DNA of 64,000 nucleotides. Source: Azospirillum brasilense (GTDB lineage: Bacteria; Pseudomonadota; Alphaproteobacteria; Azospirillales; Azospirillaceae). Under the pieces are notes generated by a model. That model made no database searches. It saw only the letters and a list, made by a program, of their open reading frames with translations, and was not told the origin of the DNA. The stretch covers positions 558,001 to 622,000 of the forward strand of contig NZ_VITH01000002.1 of the NCBI RefSeq assembly GCF_007827815.1. Reading direction: 5' to 3'. A program made the position numbers and the translations under genes. Positions 26,929 to 35,658 of the stretch are shown piece after piece (position 1 is the stretch's first letter; each line of letters starts with the position of its first letter).

Positions 26929-27249
26929 GTTCCTTCCAAAAAGTGCCGGTCGCACCCGTCGCGGAAACGACGGTGCGGCCGGCCAGATGCTTTGGAGGAA
27001 TCGCCACCATGACCACAGGGAACGACGCGGCCACGGGACGCTTCGTTGCAAAGGAAAGCAATGCCCGTGCCAGAGCTTGGCCGGAGGCGAAGAGGCGATT
27101 TCCGTGGTTTTGCGGAGCCTCCCCGAGCCGCGGCTGTCCGGATGTCCGGACAGGTGCCTGGAATGCCGGACGCCGCCCCGCTGGCAAGTTGGGCCCGTCG
27201 AGGGTATTAGGGCGGTGTGCGGTGGCGCAGCGACGAGGATGCGGACGGG
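26929..27249. other. 321-base region with a hairpin and an orphan translation start signal
   Basis: An imperfect inverted repeat (about 26946-26984, arms GTCGCACCCGTCG and CGACGGTGCG) follows the cupin gene. Then comes GGAGG at 26994-26998 and an ATG at 27009 with good spacing. The frame from that ATG runs over the next gene in a different frame and looks like nothing I recognise, so it may be a decayed or frameshifted gene. It is not called as a CDS. Confidence 0.4.
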
Positions 27250-27864
27250 ATGCCCGAGGTCGAGATTTCCCGCGAGGACACGGGGCAGGCGGCGGTGTTC
27301 GAGGCGTCGCCCTCCAGCGTGCCGCCGCAGCGCTTCGCCCATCTGCTCTACGCGGCAATTCTGCTGGCCGGCTTCGTCGTGGTCGCCGAACTGACGCTGG
27401 AGCCGGCGGCCTCCATGCTGCGCTGGTTGGGCATGCTGTGCGCGATCCCGCTTCTCCTTATGTGGGTGATCACCCTGCTGCGGGCCGCGAGGCGCAGCGC
27501 CGTGCGGCTGGTCGTGGCGCCGGACGGGTTGACCGTCCACGGGCAACTGATCCCGCACAACACCATCCGCGGCGTGGCGCTCTACCCGCCGCAAGGCAAG
27601 CGGCCGCTGTTCGTGGCGCGCATCCAGACGATGACCCCGCAGCAGCACGAGCGCGAACTGGCGCTGGCCGGCGGGGAGGTGGACGCGGAGGAGGATGGAA
27701 AAGCGGGGAAAGGGCGTCGCCGACGCGCCGGTTACCGGCTGCTTCTGCTGCGCCGGAACCATCTGCCGGCGCTGGTGCTGGTGCGTGGCCTTACCCTGTC
27801 GGGCGGCGAAACGCTGATGGCCGGGCTGGCCGCCGAACTGCGCCGCCACAGCCGGCCGGGCTGA
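27250..27864 (+). CDS. membrane protein of unknown function with PH-like domain
   Basis: About 204 residues from the ATG at 27250; a GTG at 27217 would add 11 residues. Two adjacent membrane segments (HLLYAAILLAGFVVVAELTL and MLCAIPLLLMWVITLL) are followed by a cytoplasmic part whose opening VRLVVAPDGLTVHGQLIPHN followed by TIRGVALY resembles bacterial PH-like domains. A charged loop (GGEVDAEEDGKAGKGRRRR) interrupts that domain. I do not recognise a named family and assign no function. Confidence 0.6.
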   Translation: MPEVEISREDTGQAAVFEASPSSVPPQRFAHLLYAAILLAGFVVVAELTLEPAASMLRWLGMLCAIPLLLMWVITLLRAARRSAVRLVVAPDGLTVHGQLIPHNTIRGVALYPPQGKRPLFVARIQTMTPQQHERELALAGGEVDAEEDGKAGKGRRRRAGYRLLLLRRNHLPALVLVRGLTLSGGETLMAGLAAELRRHSRPG

Positions 27865-27895
27865 TCGTCGTCGAGGTCAAAATCGCCGATGCGCA

Positions 27896-27930
27896 AGCGC
27901 CCCTCCCGCCAGGGGGCGGGAGAGGACCGC
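27896..27930. repeat. short GC-rich hairpin between converging genes
   Basis: GCGCCCCTCCCGCC and GGGGGCGGGAGAGG form a compact stem resembling half of a family A repeat. It lies between two converging genes and may reduce read-through. Confidence 0.4.
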
Positions 27931-27946
27931 GCTGGAAAAGGCAGGC

Positions 27947-28207
27947 TCAGCGACGGGTCGTCGGGGCGGCCGGCAGGTCTTCTTCCAGGATGACGACGTG
28001 CAGGGCGTAGGAGACCTCACCCTCGTCCACGTCGCGGTGCAGGGTGCCGACGAACTCGTCGCCCAGCATGACCTCCGCGGACTGGCCGGCCTTCTCGGGC
28101 GGCTGGATGATGATCTTGTCGTTGCCGAGAGTCTTGCGCAGATAGCTCTGCACACGGGCGATTTCGGTTTCGGTCATCTTGGCGACCGTCGGCTTGGCGG
28201 GCGGCAT
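27947..28207 (-). CDS. DUF3126 family protein
   Basis: An 86-residue protein matching the small alphaproteobacterial DUF3126 family. Recognisable stretches are TETEIARVQSYLRKTLGND, AEVMLGDEFVGTLHRDVDEG and EVSYALHVVILEEDL. The N-terminal ten residues (to the second Met) may be optional. No function is known for the family and the neighbours give no clue. Family call from memory of the conserved GDEFIGxLxRDEDEGE-type core. Confidence 0.75.
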   Translation of the reverse strand: MPPAKPTVAKMTETEIARVQSYLRKTLGNDKIIIQPPEKAGQSAEVMLGDEFVGTLHRDVDEGEVSYALHVVILEEDLPAAPTTRR

Positions 28208-28467
28208 GGCATGATCCCTGTGTTGTCGAAGGGGTCATATAGAAACCTTTCGGGCAAAGGGAAAGCACAACATCGCCCCGGATCGCGCATTCGCCGGTCG
28301 CGCCCGCCGCACGTTCCGTCTTTCTTGCGGGGAGCCATGCCCCCGCCTGTGGAAAGCGCTTAGCCGGTTTTGTCCTCTTGTTCCGAGGGGTGCGGCCAAA
28401 TACTGGACGGGTTGGACTGTGGGGACAGCCTCGCCCTCCCGTCCGGTGACCATGGCATGGGGTGACC

Positions 28468-31227
28468 ATGGCTGCGCGCCTTCACCGTTTCGTCTCGTGC
28501 CGCATCCTTCTGGCGCTGACCGCCGGCCTTCTGCTGGCCGTGGCGGCGTGGGTGTCGCCCGCTCCGGCGGCCACCGCGCCGGAGCAGCGGATCGCGCTGG
28601 TCATCGGAGTCGGCGCCTACCGCCACGCCACCGAGCTGCCCAACCCGCGCAACGACGCCCACGCCATGTCGGCGGCCCTGCGCAAGCTGGGCTTTACGGT
28701 CGACGAGCGCTACGACCTCGACAACCGCGGCATGGCCGAGGCGTTGCGCGGCTTCGGCATCCAGGCGGCGCAGGCCGACGTGGCGCTGCTCTATTTCGCC
28801 GGCCACGGCATGCAGGTCGGCGGCACCAACTTCCTGATCCCCGCGGACGCCCGGCTGGAGCGCGAGCGCGATCTGGTCTACGAGGCGCTGCCGCTGAACC
28901 TGCCGATGGGCGAACTGGCCCAGGCGCGCAAGTTGGGCATCCTGATCCTGGACGCCTGCCGCAACAACCCCTTCGCCGACCGTCTGGTGCGGTCCGGCAC
29001 CAAGAAGACGGAGGTCCATTCCGGCTTCGCCCGCGTCGACGACACGCCGACCGACACGCTGGTCGCCATGGCCACCCGCGCCGACGCGGTGGCCGAGGAC
29101 GGGCAGGGCGACCACAGCCCCTACACCGCCTCGCTGCTGAAGAACTTCGACGTGCCGGGGCTGGAGCTGAGCCTGTTCTTCCGCCGCGTGCGCGACGACG
29201 TCATGCAGGTCACCCAGGGCCGGCAGGAGCCGTTCCTCTACGGATCGCTGGGGGCCGCCCCCTTCTACTTCAACCCGCTGCCCGAGAACCGGCCGCCGCA
29301 GCTCGCCGCCGTCAAGACGCTGGAGGTGTTCGACCGCGGCGGGACGGAGGGGTTGGGCATCGCGCGGCCCAGCGATCCCGACAACGACCAGCTCTTCGCC
29401 CAGGTGACCGGTCTGCCGCGCGGCGGCGGGGTGCGCATCGGCGACCGGGTGGTGCTGATCGGCGACTATCTGACGCTCGACCAGCTCACCGCGGCGACCT
29501 TCCGCGCCGACGCCACCCACCTCGGCGACGCCGGCAGCTTCGAGTTCGCGGTGATGGACGGGCGCGGCGGGGTGGCGCGGGGCGCCGTGCCGATCCTCAT
29601 CAAGCCGAGCAACCGCCCGCCGGTCGCCGTCGCCGAGCGCAGCGTGCGCGCCGTCGTCAACAACCTGCGGCTGGAGGTGCCGACCGATCCGGACGGCGAT
29701 CCGCTGACCTTCACCGTCAGCGCCGTGCCGGAACGCGGCAAGGTGCGCGACGGCACCACGTCGCTGAAGCCCGGCGACAAGCTGGCGCCGGAGCGGCTGA
29801 CCGCGCTGACCTTCGACCCGGAACGCGCCCCCGCGGGACGCGCCGGGGTGTTCAGCGTGCTGGTCGAGGACGGGCGCGGCGGGCGCACGACGATGAGCGC
29901 GCTCCTGGAGGTCGAGGAGGCCGGCGCCGCCCCGCCCCAGGCGGATCTGGAGGAGTCGCTGTGGCGCCGCGTGCGCGACAGCCGCGACGCCGACGCGCTG
30001 GACGCCTTCCTGCGGTTGTTCGGCACCGGCCCCTTCGCCGCCCCGGCGCGCGACCGGCTGAACCGGCTGCGCGCCGAATCGGCCAAGGTCGCGGCGCTCT
30101 CCTCGGCGGGCGGGGCGGGGAGCAGCGGGCCCTCCGGCAATGGTGCCGGCAATGGCGCGGGCAACGGGGCGCCCGGCGGCAAGGCGTCGCCGCCCCCCGA
30201 ACTCCAGCTCGACACCGCCGGGGAGGGGATGTACGTGGCCGTCGCCGACGCCGAGCTGCGCGCCGGACCGGACGCGCGGTCGGAACGGGTCGGCGCCCTT
30301 GCCAAGGACGGCGCGGTGCGGGTGCTGGGCCGGGTGGCCGACGCCGACTGGTACCGGGTGGCCATGGATGACGGCACCCAGGGCGGCGTGCAGGGCTTCG
30401 TCCGCGGCCCCGCGCTGCGCCCCGCCGGGCCGGAGGACCGCCAGCGGCTGGCGCTCGCCGCACCGGTCCAGCCGGGGGGCTCGCAGGGGCGGGCGCAGGG
30501 CAACGGCAGCAGCTTCCAGGATTGCCCGGCCTGTCCGCCGATGATGCGCATCCCCGCCGGCACCTTCGTCATGGGCAGCGAGCGCGGCGACGTCAGCCAG
30601 CGCCCGCCCCACCGCGTCACCTTCGCCAAGCCCTTCGCCATCGGGGTCTACGAGGTGACGGTCGCCAACTGGCGGGCCTGCGTGGAGGGCGGCGGCTGCG
30701 CCGCCATGCCGCGGATGCGCAACCCCTCCGACGACATGCCGGTCCACAACATCCATGTGGAGGACGCGCTGGCCTACACCGAGTGGCTCAGCCGCAAGAC
30801 CGGCCAGCGCTACCGCCTGCCCAGCGAGGCCGAATGGGAATACGCGGCGCGCGGCGGCAGCGCGGCGCGCTTCGCCTGGGGGGACAGCCTGACGCCAGGG
30901 GCGCGGCTGGCCAACTGCCGCGACTGCGGCGGGGCTACCGACCGCTCTCTGCCGGCGCCGGTCGGCAGTTTCCAGCCCAACGCCTTCGGCCTCTACGACA
31001 CCAGCGGCGGGGTGGCGGAGTGGGTCGCCGACTGCTGGAACCCCGGCTACAAGGGCGCCCCGGCGGACGGCGGCGCCTGGACGGAGGGCGACTGCCGCAA
31101 GCGGGTGCTGCGCGGCGGCTCCTGGCGGGACGGGCAGGACGCCATCGCCGTCACCGCCCGCATCGGCTACGACGCCGACGTGCGCTATTTCGCCGACGGG
31201 CTGCGGGTGGCCCGCGACCTGAACTGA
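28468..31227 (+). CDS. exported caspase-family (C14) protein with cadherin-like, SH3 and SUMF1 domains
   Basis: A protein of about 919 residues. A signal peptide/anchor (LLALTAGLLLAVAAW) leads to a caspase-like p20 domain at about 40-270. The dyad is present: His113 in YFAGHGMQVGG and Cys164 in ILDACRNNPFADR. Two cadherin-like repeats follow (around VPTDPDGDPLTFTVSAVP and GVFSVLVEDGRGG). Then come a bacterial SH3 domain (YVAVADAELRAGPDARSERV) and a C-terminal formylglycine-generating/SUMF1 domain (IPAGTFVMGSERGD, YRLPSEAEWEYAARGGS, VLRGGSWRD). The fold suggests regulated proteolysis in the periplasm with a recognition domain. The SUMF1 part may be a binding module, as in many caspase fusions. 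The next gene is a dead paralogue in the same orientation. Confidence 0.88.
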   Translation: MAARLHRFVSCRILLALTAGLLLAVAAWVSPAPAATAPEQRIALVIGVGAYRHATELPNPRNDAHAMSAALRKLGFTVDERYDLDNRGMAEALRGFGIQAAQADVALLYFAGHGMQVGGTNFLIPADARLERERDLVYEALPLNLPMGELAQARKLGILILDACRNNPFADRLVRSGTKKTEVHSGFARVDDTPTDTLVAMATRADAVAEDGQGDHSPYTASLLKNFDVPGLELSLFFRRVRDDVMQVTQGRQEPFLYGSLGAAPFYFNPLPENRPPQLAAVKTLEVFDRGGTEGLGIARPSDPDNDQLFAQVTGLPRGGGVRIGDRVVLIGDYLTLDQLTAATFRADATHLGDAGSFEFAVMDGRGGVARGAVPILIKPSNRPPVAVAERSVRAVVNNLRLEVPTDPDGDPLTFTVSAVPERGKVRDGTTSLKPGDKLAPERLTALTFDPERAPAGRAGVFSVLVEDGRGGRTTMSALLEVEEAGAAPPQADLEESLWRRVRDSRDADALDAFLRLFGTGPFAAPARDRLNRLRAESAKVAALSSAGGAGSSGPSGNGAGNGAGNGAPGGKASPPPELQLDTAGEGMYVAVADAELRAGPDARSERVGALAKDGAVRVLGRVADADWYRVAMDDGTQGGVQGFVRGPALRPAGPEDRQRLALAAPVQPGGSQGRAQGNGSSFQDCPACPPMMRIPAGTFVMGSERGDVSQRPPHRVTFAKPFAIGVYEVTVANWRACVEGGGCAAMPRMRNPSDDMPVHNIHVEDALAYTEWLSRKTGQRYRLPSEAEWEYAARGGSAARFAWGDSLTPGARLANCRDCGGATDRSLPAPVGSFQPNAFGLYDTSGGVAEWVADCWNPGYKGAPADGGAWTEGDCRKRVLRGGSWRDGQDAIAVTARIGYDADVRYFADGLRVARDLN

Positions 31228-31469
31228 CTCCGCCCGCGTTCGTTGGTGGAACGCACCGTCTGCGGATGGGACTGCGGCGCCCTCGAAATTGCAGAAATCG
31301 GTGTTGGGCCAATGCGCTAGACTTGGCTGTTCAGGGCTTGGCGATCCGCGGACCGGACGGCCCGATAAAGTGAGGCCGCTGGCGGCTTCGACCAAATTCG
31401 TTACAGCCGCCGCAGCCCTCGACTCCCTAAAGGGGTGGTCAAAGAGACGATCAAGTGGAGGGTATCGAC

Positions 31470-33776
31470 GTGCTGCGCTGGCCCCGGAGCGCCGTTTGGA
31501 CTGTTGCGCTGGTCCTGGTGACGGCGAACACCGCCTTTGCCCCCCAGGCGTTCGCCGACGACAAGCGCGTCGCGCTGGTGATCGGCAACGCGCAGTACCA
31601 GGAGGGCGGCCCGGCCGCCGGGGTGGGCGCCAACGCGGCGGTCGTTGCCGACGCGCTGCGCCGCGCCGGCTTCACCGTCACCGCCGCCGAGAACCTCGAC
31701 CACCGCGGCATGGTCGCGGCGCTGTCCCGCTTCCAGGACGCGCTGGGGCAGGCCGACCTGGGCTTCCTCTACTACTCCGGCGTGGCGCTGAGCCTGTCGG
31801 CCAAGGGCTTCCTGGTGCCGGTGGACGCCAAGCCCGGTTCCGAATACGACGTGATCTTCGACACCATCGAGCTGGACTATGCGCTGAAGGAGATCCAGCG
31901 CAGCGGGCGCAAGGCCGTCGCCGTGTTCGACCCGGTGCCCGCCCACCCGCTGGCCGACCGGCTGGCCTCGGCGATGGGCGAAGAGGGGCGGTCCGTCAAG
32001 CCGGCGCTGGCCGCTCCGGCGGCGCTCGACAACCTGTTCGTCGTCTACTCGCACCGGCCCGGCACCCCGCCCGCCACGGCGTCCGGCAAAGGGGCCGACG
32101 CCTTCTCGACCGCTCTGGCGCAGGAGATGGTCAAGCCGGGCGTGCCGCTGCGCGACGCGCTGGCCGAAGTCGCCCGCACCGTCGTCGGGCGCACCCGCGG
32201 GACACAGCACCCCTGGCTGCAGGACCGGCTGGGTTCCGATCTCGTGCTGGTGCCCGGCCCGCGCGCGCCGGTCGTTGCCCGAACGGAGGAGGCGCCGCCC
32301 GCTATGGTGGCGGCCCCCGAGGCGAAGCCGGCCGAACCCAAGCTGATCGAACCCAAGCCGCTGCCGCAGAAGGCGGAGGAGAAACCCGCCGCCCCGGCGG
32401 TCGCCGAGGTCGAGGTGGACCCGCTGAACGAGAAGCGGGTGGTGGCGCGCGACACCAACCTGCGCGCCGGTCCCGACACCAAGGCGGCGGTCGTCGGCAC
32501 GTTGCGTCACGACAGCGAGGTCACGGTGACCGGGCGGACCCGGCGGAACGGCGGCTGGCTGCGCGTCGAGCAAGACGGGAAGACCGGCTTCGCCTTCTCC
32601 AGCAACCTCGCCAAGCCGGAGGAGGTGCCGGTGGCCGCCGCCCAGCCGCCGGCCCAGCCCCAGCCGCCGACGCAATCCCAGCCGGCCGTCCTGGCGCCCG
32701 GCGTCTACACGGTGGCGCGCGACGCCAACCTGTTCGCCCGCCCGGTGCTGGGCGCGCGCAGCCTGCGCGATCTGGAGCAGGGGCAGCGGGTGACGCTGCT
32801 TCAGGCGGCGCCCGACTCCGGCTGGGTGCTGGTGCGGGATTCGTCGGGGCAGGAGGGCTACGTCACCACCGGGACGCTGGCGGGCCGGTCGGGCGAGGCG
32901 GTGTCCATGGGTGGTGCTGCGGGCGGAGCGGCGCCCAGCGCCTATCCGCCGCCCACGGTGGTCCGCAACGATGTCGATCCGGTGGCCGGCGCGCTGTCCG
33001 GAACGACTGGTCCGACGCGGCTGGCCGCCCTTCCGGACAGCAGCGGGGAGAGCGCCGCGGGGCGCTCCGCCTCCGGGGCGGACCCGGTCCTTGCCGGGCT
33101 GGCCGAACCCTACCGCGACGCGGTGCAGGCGGGCCGCAACGCCGCCGCCCGCGCGTCGCGCTCCGCCACCGCCGGGCGTGGGGCCGAGGCGAAGGCGCGC
33201 GAGGCCCAGTCCGCCGCCCGCCGCGCCGCCGGTCAGGCCCGCGGTGGGGAGTCGGGCTATGGGGTGCACCGCTTCCCCAACGGCGACGTCTATGAGGGAT
33301 CGTGGAACCGCGGGCTGGGGAACTTCTCCCTTCAGGGCACGATCAGCCGCAACGGCGTCGGCGTCTACCGCTTCGCCAACGGTCAGGTCTATGAGGGGGA
33401 GTGGAAGGACGACCAGATGTCCGGCTACGGCGTTCTGGGCTTTCCGTCCGGCGACCGCTTCGAAGGGACCTTCGTGAACGCCGTGCCGAACGGGCCGGGC
33501 GTCTACCGCTTCGCCAACGGCGATTCCTACACGGGCGAGGTCCGTCAGGGCCGGGTGGACGGTCATGGCGAGTTGGCCTTCACCAACGGAGATCGGTTCA
33601 ACGGCGTGGTGGTGGACCGGCTTCCGGCGGGACCGGGCGAGCTGTCGATGCGCGGCGGCACCCGCCATGTCGGGCAGTTCCGCGGCGGCATCCAGGACGG
33701 TCCGGGGGCGGCCATCGACGCCACCGGCGCGATGCAGCCGGGCATCTGGCGCGGCGCGACGCTCTTGAGTCGGTAG
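31470..33776 (+). CDS. exported pseudo-caspase with SH3 domains and MORN repeats
   Basis: About 768 residues. The GTG at 31470 is chosen because GGAGGG lies 7 bases upstream and a signal peptide (WTVALVLVTANTAFAPQAFA) follows at once. The caspase-like domain (about 30-265) clearly aligns with the upstream paralogue, but His is Val105 (YYSGVALSLS) and Cys is Val156 (FDPVPAHPLADRL), so it should be inactive. Two SH3-like domains follow (ARDTNLRAGPDTKAAVVGTL and ARDANLFARPVLGARSL), then an Ala/Arg-rich linker. At least five MORN-type repeats end the protein (YEGSWNRG, YEGEWKDD, FEGTFVNA, YTGEVRQG and degenerate copies). The tandem arrangement suggests a regulator or decoy for the active caspase. 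Confidence 0.88.
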   Translation: MLRWPRSAVWTVALVLVTANTAFAPQAFADDKRVALVIGNAQYQEGGPAAGVGANAAVVADALRRAGFTVTAAENLDHRGMVAALSRFQDALGQADLGFLYYSGVALSLSAKGFLVPVDAKPGSEYDVIFDTIELDYALKEIQRSGRKAVAVFDPVPAHPLADRLASAMGEEGRSVKPALAAPAALDNLFVVYSHRPGTPPATASGKGADAFSTALAQEMVKPGVPLRDALAEVARTVVGRTRGTQHPWLQDRLGSDLVLVPGPRAPVVARTEEAPPAMVAAPEAKPAEPKLIEPKPLPQKAEEKPAAPAVAEVEVDPLNEKRVVARDTNLRAGPDTKAAVVGTLRHDSEVTVTGRTRRNGGWLRVEQDGKTGFAFSSNLAKPEEVPVAAAQPPAQPQPPTQSQPAVLAPGVYTVARDANLFARPVLGARSLRDLEQGQRVTLLQAAPDSGWVLVRDSSGQEGYVTTGTLAGRSGEAVSMGGAAGGAAPSAYPPPTVVRNDVDPVAGALSGTTGPTRLAALPDSSGESAAGRSASGADPVLAGLAEPYRDAVQAGRNAAARASRSATAGRGAEAKAREAQSAARRAAGQARGGESGYGVHRFPNGDVYEGSWNRGLGNFSLQGTISRNGVGVYRFANGQVYEGEWKDDQMSGYGVLGFPSGDRFEGTFVNAVPNGPGVYRFANGDSYTGEVRQGRVDGHGELAFTNGDRFNGVVVDRLPAGPGELSMRGGTRHVGQFRGGIQDGPGAAIDATGAMQPGIWRGATLLSR

Positions 33777-33868
33777 CGCCGCTTCGTCTTTCCGTTTCGG
33801 CTGATATGCTCCACATTGGAACGCATTGCGGCTCGCCCTCCGGCCGCGCCATGCGAGGACCGGCCTGG

Positions 33869-34576
33869 ATGGACACGCTGAGCGACCCGAAGAAGAGCCT
33901 TTCCGCAGCCAAGCCGGTCCCAATCAAGCCGGCCCCAATCAAGCCGGCCAAGCCCGCGAAGGTCACCCGCGACCCGGAGGGCACCCGCGCGCGCATCCTC
34001 GCCGCCGCGACGGAGGAGTTCGCGCGCCATGGGCTGGGCGGCGCCCGCGTGGAGCGGATCGCCGAGGTCGCCGGCACCAACAAGCGCATGCTCTACTACC
34101 ATGTCGGCAACAAGGAGAGCCTGTATCTGGCGGTGCTGGAGGGCGCCTACGCGCACATCCGCGCCACCGAACGCACGCTGAGCCTGGAGACGCTGGACCC
34201 GCCCGCCGCCATCGCCCGGCTGATCCACTTCACTTGGCAGTATTTCCTCGACCATCCCGAGTTCATGGCGTTGCTGAACATCGAGAATCTGCATCGGGCG
34301 GAGCTGCTGAAGACTTCCGACAAGGTGCACGCCATGCATTCGCCCTTCGTGCAGATGATCGCCGATGTGCTGGCGCGCGGCGTCGCCACCGGGATCTTCC
34401 GGACGGGGGTGGACCCGGTGCAGCTCTACATCTCCATAGCCGGGCAGTCCTACTTCTACCTGTCCAACGTCCACACCCTGTCGGTCATCTTCGGCCGCGA
34501 CCTGCTGGCCGAGGAGGCCAAGGCGGAGCGGCTGGACCATATGGTGGAGCTGATCCTGTCGTCGCTGCGGCTCTGA
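33869..34576 (+). CDS. TetR-family transcriptional regulator
   Basis: A 235-residue repressor-type regulator. After a Lys/Pro-rich leader (PIKPAPIKPAKPAKV) comes the HTH region ILAAATEEFARHGLGGARVE, IAEVAGTNKRMLYYHVGNKE, of the RutR-like kind. The C-terminal ligand-binding domain includes HFTWQYFLDHPEFMALLNIE. The ATG at 33869 has GAGGA 9 bases upstream. Its own 3' end is 157 bases from the start of an ABC transporter operon whose leader carries a perfect palindrome, so it probably controls that operon and the enzymes beyond it. The ligand is unknown. Confidence 0.88.
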   Translation: MDTLSDPKKSLSAAKPVPIKPAPIKPAKPAKVTRDPEGTRARILAAATEEFARHGLGGARVERIAEVAGTNKRMLYYHVGNKESLYLAVLEGAYAHIRATERTLSLETLDPPAAIARLIHFTWQYFLDHPEFMALLNIENLHRAELLKTSDKVHAMHSPFVQMIADVLARGVATGIFRTGVDPVQLYISIAGQSYFYLSNVHTLSVIFGRDLLAEEAKAERLDHMVELILSSLRL

Positions 34577-34642
34577 AGCCTCCAGTAGTTTCATCATGAA
34601 TAATCCGCATACCTGACCATCCGTCCTACCTCTTTGGCAGGG

Positions 34643-34672
34643 TTGACCGCTTTGCCGTGCCGGGCTTACTTT
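34643..34672 (+). promoter_or_regulatory. candidate promoter of the NMT1-type transporter operon
   Basis: TTGACC (34643-34648) and TACTTT (34667-34672) are 18 bases apart. The -10 overlaps the palindrome at 34669-34690, a typical place for repression. Confidence 0.4.
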
Positions 34673-34690
34673 TAACCAGCCGGTTAAAAG
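34669..34690. promoter_or_regulatory. palindromic operator, likely TetR/RutR-like site
   Basis: CTTTTAACC and GGTTAAAAG are perfect 9-bp arms around AGCC. The inner part TTAACCA-CGGTTAA resembles RutR-type boxes (TTGACCA nn TGGTCAA). It lies just downstream of the TetR gene and before the permease gene. Confidence 0.6.
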
Positions 34691-34733
34691 AGCGCCTCAC
34701 GTCGGCGCCGCAACGACCGGGGGAGGAGGAGCG

Positions 34734-35606
34734 ATGGCTGTCGATGCGGCGGCTCATGGGACGACGTCCCGTGGCGGTCCCGCTTCGGGAACGGCGGCGC
34801 GACGGGGCGGGGCGGGTGCCACGCTGCTGCGTCTGCTCAATTCCGGCTGGTTCCGGCCGGTGCTGTTCCTGGTGGTCCTGACCGTCCTGTGGGACCTGTC
34901 GGTGCGGATCTTCGCGATCCCGCCCTATCTGATACCGAAACCCGGCGACGTGGCCTTGGCCCTCGCCGCGGATTGGGACCAGCTTCTGGCGGCGTCCGTG
35001 CCGACCACGCTGGCGACCTTGGGCGGCTTCGCCCTGTCGGTGCTGTTCGGCATTCCCATCGCCATGCTGATCGCCGGGTCGAAGACGGTGGAATCCTACG
35101 TCTACCCGCTGCTGGTCTTCTCGCAGTCGATCCCGAAGGTCGCCATCGCGCCGCTGTTCGTGGTGTGGTTCGGCTTCGGGCTGCTGCCCAAGGTGATTTC
35201 CGCCTTCCTGCTGGCTTTCTTCCCCATCGTCGTGTCGGCGGTGCAGGGCTTCAAGTCGGTGGATGGCGACATGATGGACCTCGCCAAGTCCATGAAGGCG
35301 ACGCGCCTTCAGACCTTCCGCATGGTCAGCCTGCCGCACGCCCTGCCGGCCATCTTCGCCGGCCTGAAGGTGTCGATCACGCTGGCCGTGGTGGGCGCCG
35401 TGGTGGGCGAGTTCGTCGGGGCGAATTCCGGCATCGGCTTCGTCCTGCAGCGCTCCATCGGCAATTTCGAACTTCCCCTGATGTTCGCGGCCCTGGTGGT
35501 GCTGGCGCTGATCGGGGTGGTGCTTTTCTGGGTCATCGACGTGATCGAGCGGCTCGCCATCCCCTGGCACGCGAGCCAACGCCACAACTACATCCCGACG
35601 TCGTAA
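34734..35606 (+). CDS. ABC transporter permease (NitT/TauT class)
   Basis: A 290-residue inner-membrane permease with about six hydrophobic segments after a Gly/Ala-rich cytoplasmic leader. The loop contacting the ATPase is MDLAKSMKATRLQTFRMVSL. GGAGGAGG lies directly upstream of the ATG. It is the first gene after the TetR palindrome, followed by the binding protein and ATPase. The order permease, binding protein, ATPase differs from the other NitT/TauT operon in this window. Confidence 0.9.
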   Translation: MAVDAAAHGTTSRGGPASGTAARRGGAGATLLRLLNSGWFRPVLFLVVLTVLWDLSVRIFAIPPYLIPKPGDVALALAADWDQLLAASVPTTLATLGGFALSVLFGIPIAMLIAGSKTVESYVYPLLVFSQSIPKVAIAPLFVVWFGFGLLPKVISAFLLAFFPIVVSAVQGFKSVDGDMMDLAKSMKATRLQTFRMVSLPHALPAIFAGLKVSITLAVVGAVVGEFVGANSGIGFVLQRSIGNFELPLMFAALVVLALIGVVLFWVIDVIERLAIPWHASQRHNYIPTS

Positions 35607-35658
35607 CGCCGACCACAAAACCAACAGCGACGCCGGACATACTTCGGGAGGAGACGAG

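Noticed and set aside
28360..33923. Two very long minus-strand frames opposite the caspase-like genes
   Set aside because: His/Arg/Gly-rich shadow composition. The plus strand has signal peptides, caspase, SH3, SUMF1 and MORN motifs.
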